Translations under genes and position numbers: made by a program
Origin: Dipetalonema caudispina
Taxonomy: Eukaryota > Nematoda > Chromadorea > Rhabditida > Onchocercidae
Length of the DNA: 64,000 bases
Assembly (NCBI GenBank): GCA_013365325.1
Contig: JABVXV010000084.1
Span: 62,001-126,000, forward strand
Reading direction: 5' to 3'
Notes under the pieces: model-generated
The model's input: only the letters and a program-made list of their open reading frames with translations
The model's database searches: none
What the model was told of the DNA's origin: nothing
In this document: piece by piece, positions 61,541 through 64,000 of the stretch
Layout of the letters: each line of letters starts with the position of its first letter
How positions within the stretch are numbered: position 1 is the stretch's first letter

Positions 61541-62608
61541 ATTTTCTACAAAAAAAATATGACGAAAAAGATGGTGGTATTTTTTAATAAGTTTCAAATT
61601 ATACCACTAAATAAGAGATGTGGAATGATGAAATGATATTTTATATATGCAATATCATTCAAAATATAATTTGCTTTTAATATTGATTCTACACACAAAA
61701 AAAAAAAAAAAAAGATAATTCGAAATTTTACTTGAATTATGAAATTTTGTGAGAAATTGAACGATGAGAATATTTGTTAAGATGTGATTAAATTTAACAT
61801 TCTATTTCAATCATTTTCTCATCATATTTTTACAATTCCATAATAAAACTGTAAATACTGTCATCATCCTCTTTTGGACATTTGGCAGATTACATCGATT
61901 TCTCATCTAAAGACTTTAATATAATTCCGCTTTAATATGTAAAGTTTATTTCAGAAGTTAACTAAAGCAATATTAAAATGTCAGAATATTTTGTTAAATA
62001 TTTCAACAGCAAAAAATTTAAGCCTTCCCGCCTTTTTTTTACAAATATTATTTAAAATTTCTTCTGACAAAATTTTCTCAAATGATGCATAGAAGTAAAA
62101 ATGAAATAACAACAACACTATGCGTATATTAAATGTATCGTTATTGCATTACAAATTTCTACCATTTCAGGAGAAATTCATTTAAAGAAAAAAAGAAAAA
62201 AAAAAAATTCATCAAATTTTTACCCATTCTTTAAATCACTTCTTCTTTCATTTTCCCAATAAAAATATTATATAGCAAGTAAAATTTGCATGAACAAATA
62301 AAGCAATAACAATAAGAAAAAAGAAGTGATATTTATTGTTATTATATTGATATAAAAAAAAAATCAATAAATTTGATATTTGATGAATAATTTACACATT
62401 TCAAATTAGGTATACATATGGTAATCTAATATATTAATAGAATTATTACACAATTTCTTTCTTTTTTTTTTTTTTTTTTGTGCAAAAGTTTTCAAAGATC
62501 GAAGTAAGAGATATTATTTATTAGGTAATGAATAATAAGAATGAGGATGAAAAAAAAAGAAGAGAAATAGTATGAATAATTCAATGAAAAGTTTAAGTAA
62601 CAGATGTT

Positions 62609-62610
<2 letters not shown>

Positions 62611-62640
<30 letters not shown>
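62611..62640. repeat. Poly(A) tract, 30 bases
   Basis: Uninterrupted A run; about 320 bases further on lies a long poly(T)/(CT)n tract, so the two could pair. Confidence 0.9.
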
Positions 62641-62646
<6 letters not shown>

Positions 62647-62952
62647 AATAAAGATGAAAGGAAAGAAAAGATATTCAACAATATAACTATGTATTTCACC
62701 TATCTCATTGAATAAATTAATAGTCGGTTTCTTTTTTTTTTTTTTTTTAAAAGATTAATGGAAATTTCATTTGATTTTGAGAAGAAGAAAGTTTACAGTA
62801 AAAAGAATTCGCTATTAAGCTATTGTTACTTTTCACTGTGAAAAATTTGCGCCAACTGTCCCATACATATATTATTGTTATTCACTTTACAACTTGCCAA
62901 ACACGACAATTCGTTTCGAAGCAATTTAGCTAATTATACATCTTCGAAGGGG

Positions 62953-62956
<4 letters not shown>

Positions 62957-62983
<27 letters not shown>

Positions 62984-63063
62984 TTTTTTTTTTTTCTTCT
63001 TCTCTCTTTCCATCTCTCCTCCTCCCTCTCTCTCTCTCTCTCTCTCTCTCCCTCTCATTTTCC
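62957..63063. repeat. Polypyrimidine tract: poly(T) then (CT)n
   Basis: A T-rich run followed by TCTTCTTC, CTCCTCC and a pure (CT)n array at about 63027-63050. On this strand the sequence contains almost only pyrimidines for about 100 bases. Confidence 0.9.
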
Positions 63064-63819
63064 CGTTGTTACAATATTCTAAAATATTAATGGGAAGGAT
63101 GTGAATGAATGTCAGCTGTTATTAGTAATACTAATAACATAGCATCTTCAAATTGTTACGATACAAATTTTATCGTTCACTAATCATAACATTCATTGTA
63201 CATATCAAATTATCATTGTTGATAATAGCTATCGATTGAATTAAATGAAAAATATACCATTTATAATAAATTTTATCATACAAATATTTGCATGCGTCAA
63301 AAAAAAAAAATAAATGGCAGTAAAAAAAAAACCAAACAATGAATTATAATTTAACAAAATAGTAAAGTTATACCATTTATTGCGTACGTAATTGACGTGA
63401 AAATTTTGTCCATTTAGATATTGACGAAATATCGGTCTATGTTTGAGTCAAAACGTATTATCGTATCTGCAACGTTCAGTATAAGTAATAATAAATGATG
63501 AACACTGAATTACTTTGCGATATTTAAATCATTCTACCTGTGGCATGAAATATTGTAAGATTCATTGAGCTTAATCATACTTTTGTTTATTGAAATTTTG
63601 AAAAAAAATATGAATTTTTTACTTTCCACTTGTCAGCAAAATTAGCAAAATCAAAATTGAAAGTGGAAATATTTCGAAGCGAAACATTTAAAAGTGCGCT
63701 TCTTTCTCGGGATTTTTCCAAATTTTCTTATCAATGAAACTGACAACATCGTAGGAATGGCAGTGAAACAGTGTGAAATAGTGTTATCAGTGTTCCATCT
63801 ACTAATGATTACAAATAAA

Positions 63820-63882
63820 ATGGCATCGAGCGATGAACAGAACAGAGGGAAACCGGATCCAGTACGGATAATAAGCATTTAA
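63820..63882 (+). CDS. Possible first exon of a gene leaving the window
   Basis: ATG 63820 sits in a good context (AAAATGG) and opens 20 codons (MASSDEQNRGKPDPVRIISI) that look hydrophilic and less AT-biased than the surroundings. A GTACGG at 63862 could be a donor after codon 14. The upstream 63650-63820 is also less AT-rich than its surroundings, as a leader might be. No family is recognised and no downstream exon is inside the window. Confidence 0.25.
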   Translation: MASSDEQNRGKPDPVRIISI

Positions 63883-63935
63883 TTGAGCAGAAGGAACATT
63901 TGCTACTATTTTATATTTAAAGTAACAAACGGCAA

Positions 63936-63969
63936 TTGTATCATCGTCAACTTTTTGACGATGATACAA
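63936..63969. repeat. Perfect 15-bp hairpin with 4-base loop
   Basis: Arms 63936-63950 (TTGTATCATCGTCAA) and 63955-63969 (TTGACGATGATACAA) are exact reverse complements around a CTTT loop. The stem is not extended outside these arms. Too short for a microRNA precursor; it could be a stable RNA or DNA hairpin. Confidence 0.92.
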
Positions 63970-64000
63970 ATGAACATATTAGCAGGGAGTATAAAAATTG

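Larger units (their letters stand above)
50503..63600. other. Gene-poor region, about 13 kb
   Basis: No open frame with splice partners or recognisable domains on either strand. The content is AT-rich DNA with many A/T homopolymers, dinucleotide arrays and several diverged duplications (listed separately). It could be the upstream region of the RhoGEF, a long intron of a gene that leaves the window on the right, or true intergenic DNA. Confidence 0.6.

Noticed and set aside
63936..63969. Hairpin as a microRNA precursor
   Set aside because: The stem is only 15 bp and does not extend outward; microRNA precursors need about 22 bp or more of pairing per arm.
1..64000. CRISPR arrays, prokaryotic operons, integrated bacterial or viral genes
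   Set aside because: No regular direct-repeat and spacer pattern, no long uninterrupted bacterial-type reading frames, and all recognised genes are intron-containing animal genes.

Overview
This is a eukaryotic window, AT-rich and intron-rich, that reads like a nematode genome and most probably a spirurid or filarial one. The reasons are the TTTTCAG/TTTCAG-type 3' splice sites, intron sizes from about 70 bp to 10 kb, acceptor-like sites just upstream of several start codons that would suit spliced-leader trans-splicing, and very many poly(A)/poly(T) tracts. The species is inference. No prokaryotic, viral or CRISPR-like system is visible. Gene models were built by hand: exons were joined only where GT(GC)/AG sites keep the reading frame and family motifs continue across the junction.

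Layout. 1.55-10.9 kb, + strand: two tandem, diverged paralogues of a membrane-anchored calcineurin-like metallophosphoesterase (TMPPE-like), about 386 and 482 aa. 12.0-13.4 kb, + strand: a compact PINX1 orthologue with a G-patch domain (200 aa). 15.8-28.4 kb, - strand: a PSKH1-type Ser/Thr kinase whose 5' exon lies about 10 kb from the kinase exons, with a second possible first exon inside that intron. 28.4-35.8 kb: a microsatellite-rich gap between the divergently transcribed kinase and the next gene. 35.84-38.45 kb, + strand: NF-YC, the gamma subunit of the CCAAT-binding factor, in seven exons, one intron apparently of GC-AG type. 39.9-50.5 kb, - strand: a Rho guanine-nucleotide exchange factor of the PLEKHG4/ARHGEF40 (puratrophin/Solo) group, about 26 exons and 1,210 aa, with CRAL-TRIO, spectrin-like, acidic linker, DH and PH regions. 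50.5-63.6 kb: a gene-poor stretch of simple repeats and diverged tandem repeats. 63.6-64 kb: a possible first exon of a gene running off the window, followed by a perfect 15-bp hairpin.

The genes look like ordinary housekeeping and signalling genes with no evident shared pathway: telomere/rRNA factor, CCAAT transcription factor subunit, membrane-targeted kinase, Rho activator and metallophosphoesterases. The three + strand genes at the left end are head-to-tail with about 1.1-1.3 kb gaps, so polycistronic transcription is possible but not shown. I did not find a convincing new biological system. The items most worth a second look are the tandem phosphoesterases with differing membrane domains, the alternative kinase N-termini, the GC-AG intron with a two-residue insertion in NF-YC, and several inverted-repeat structures.
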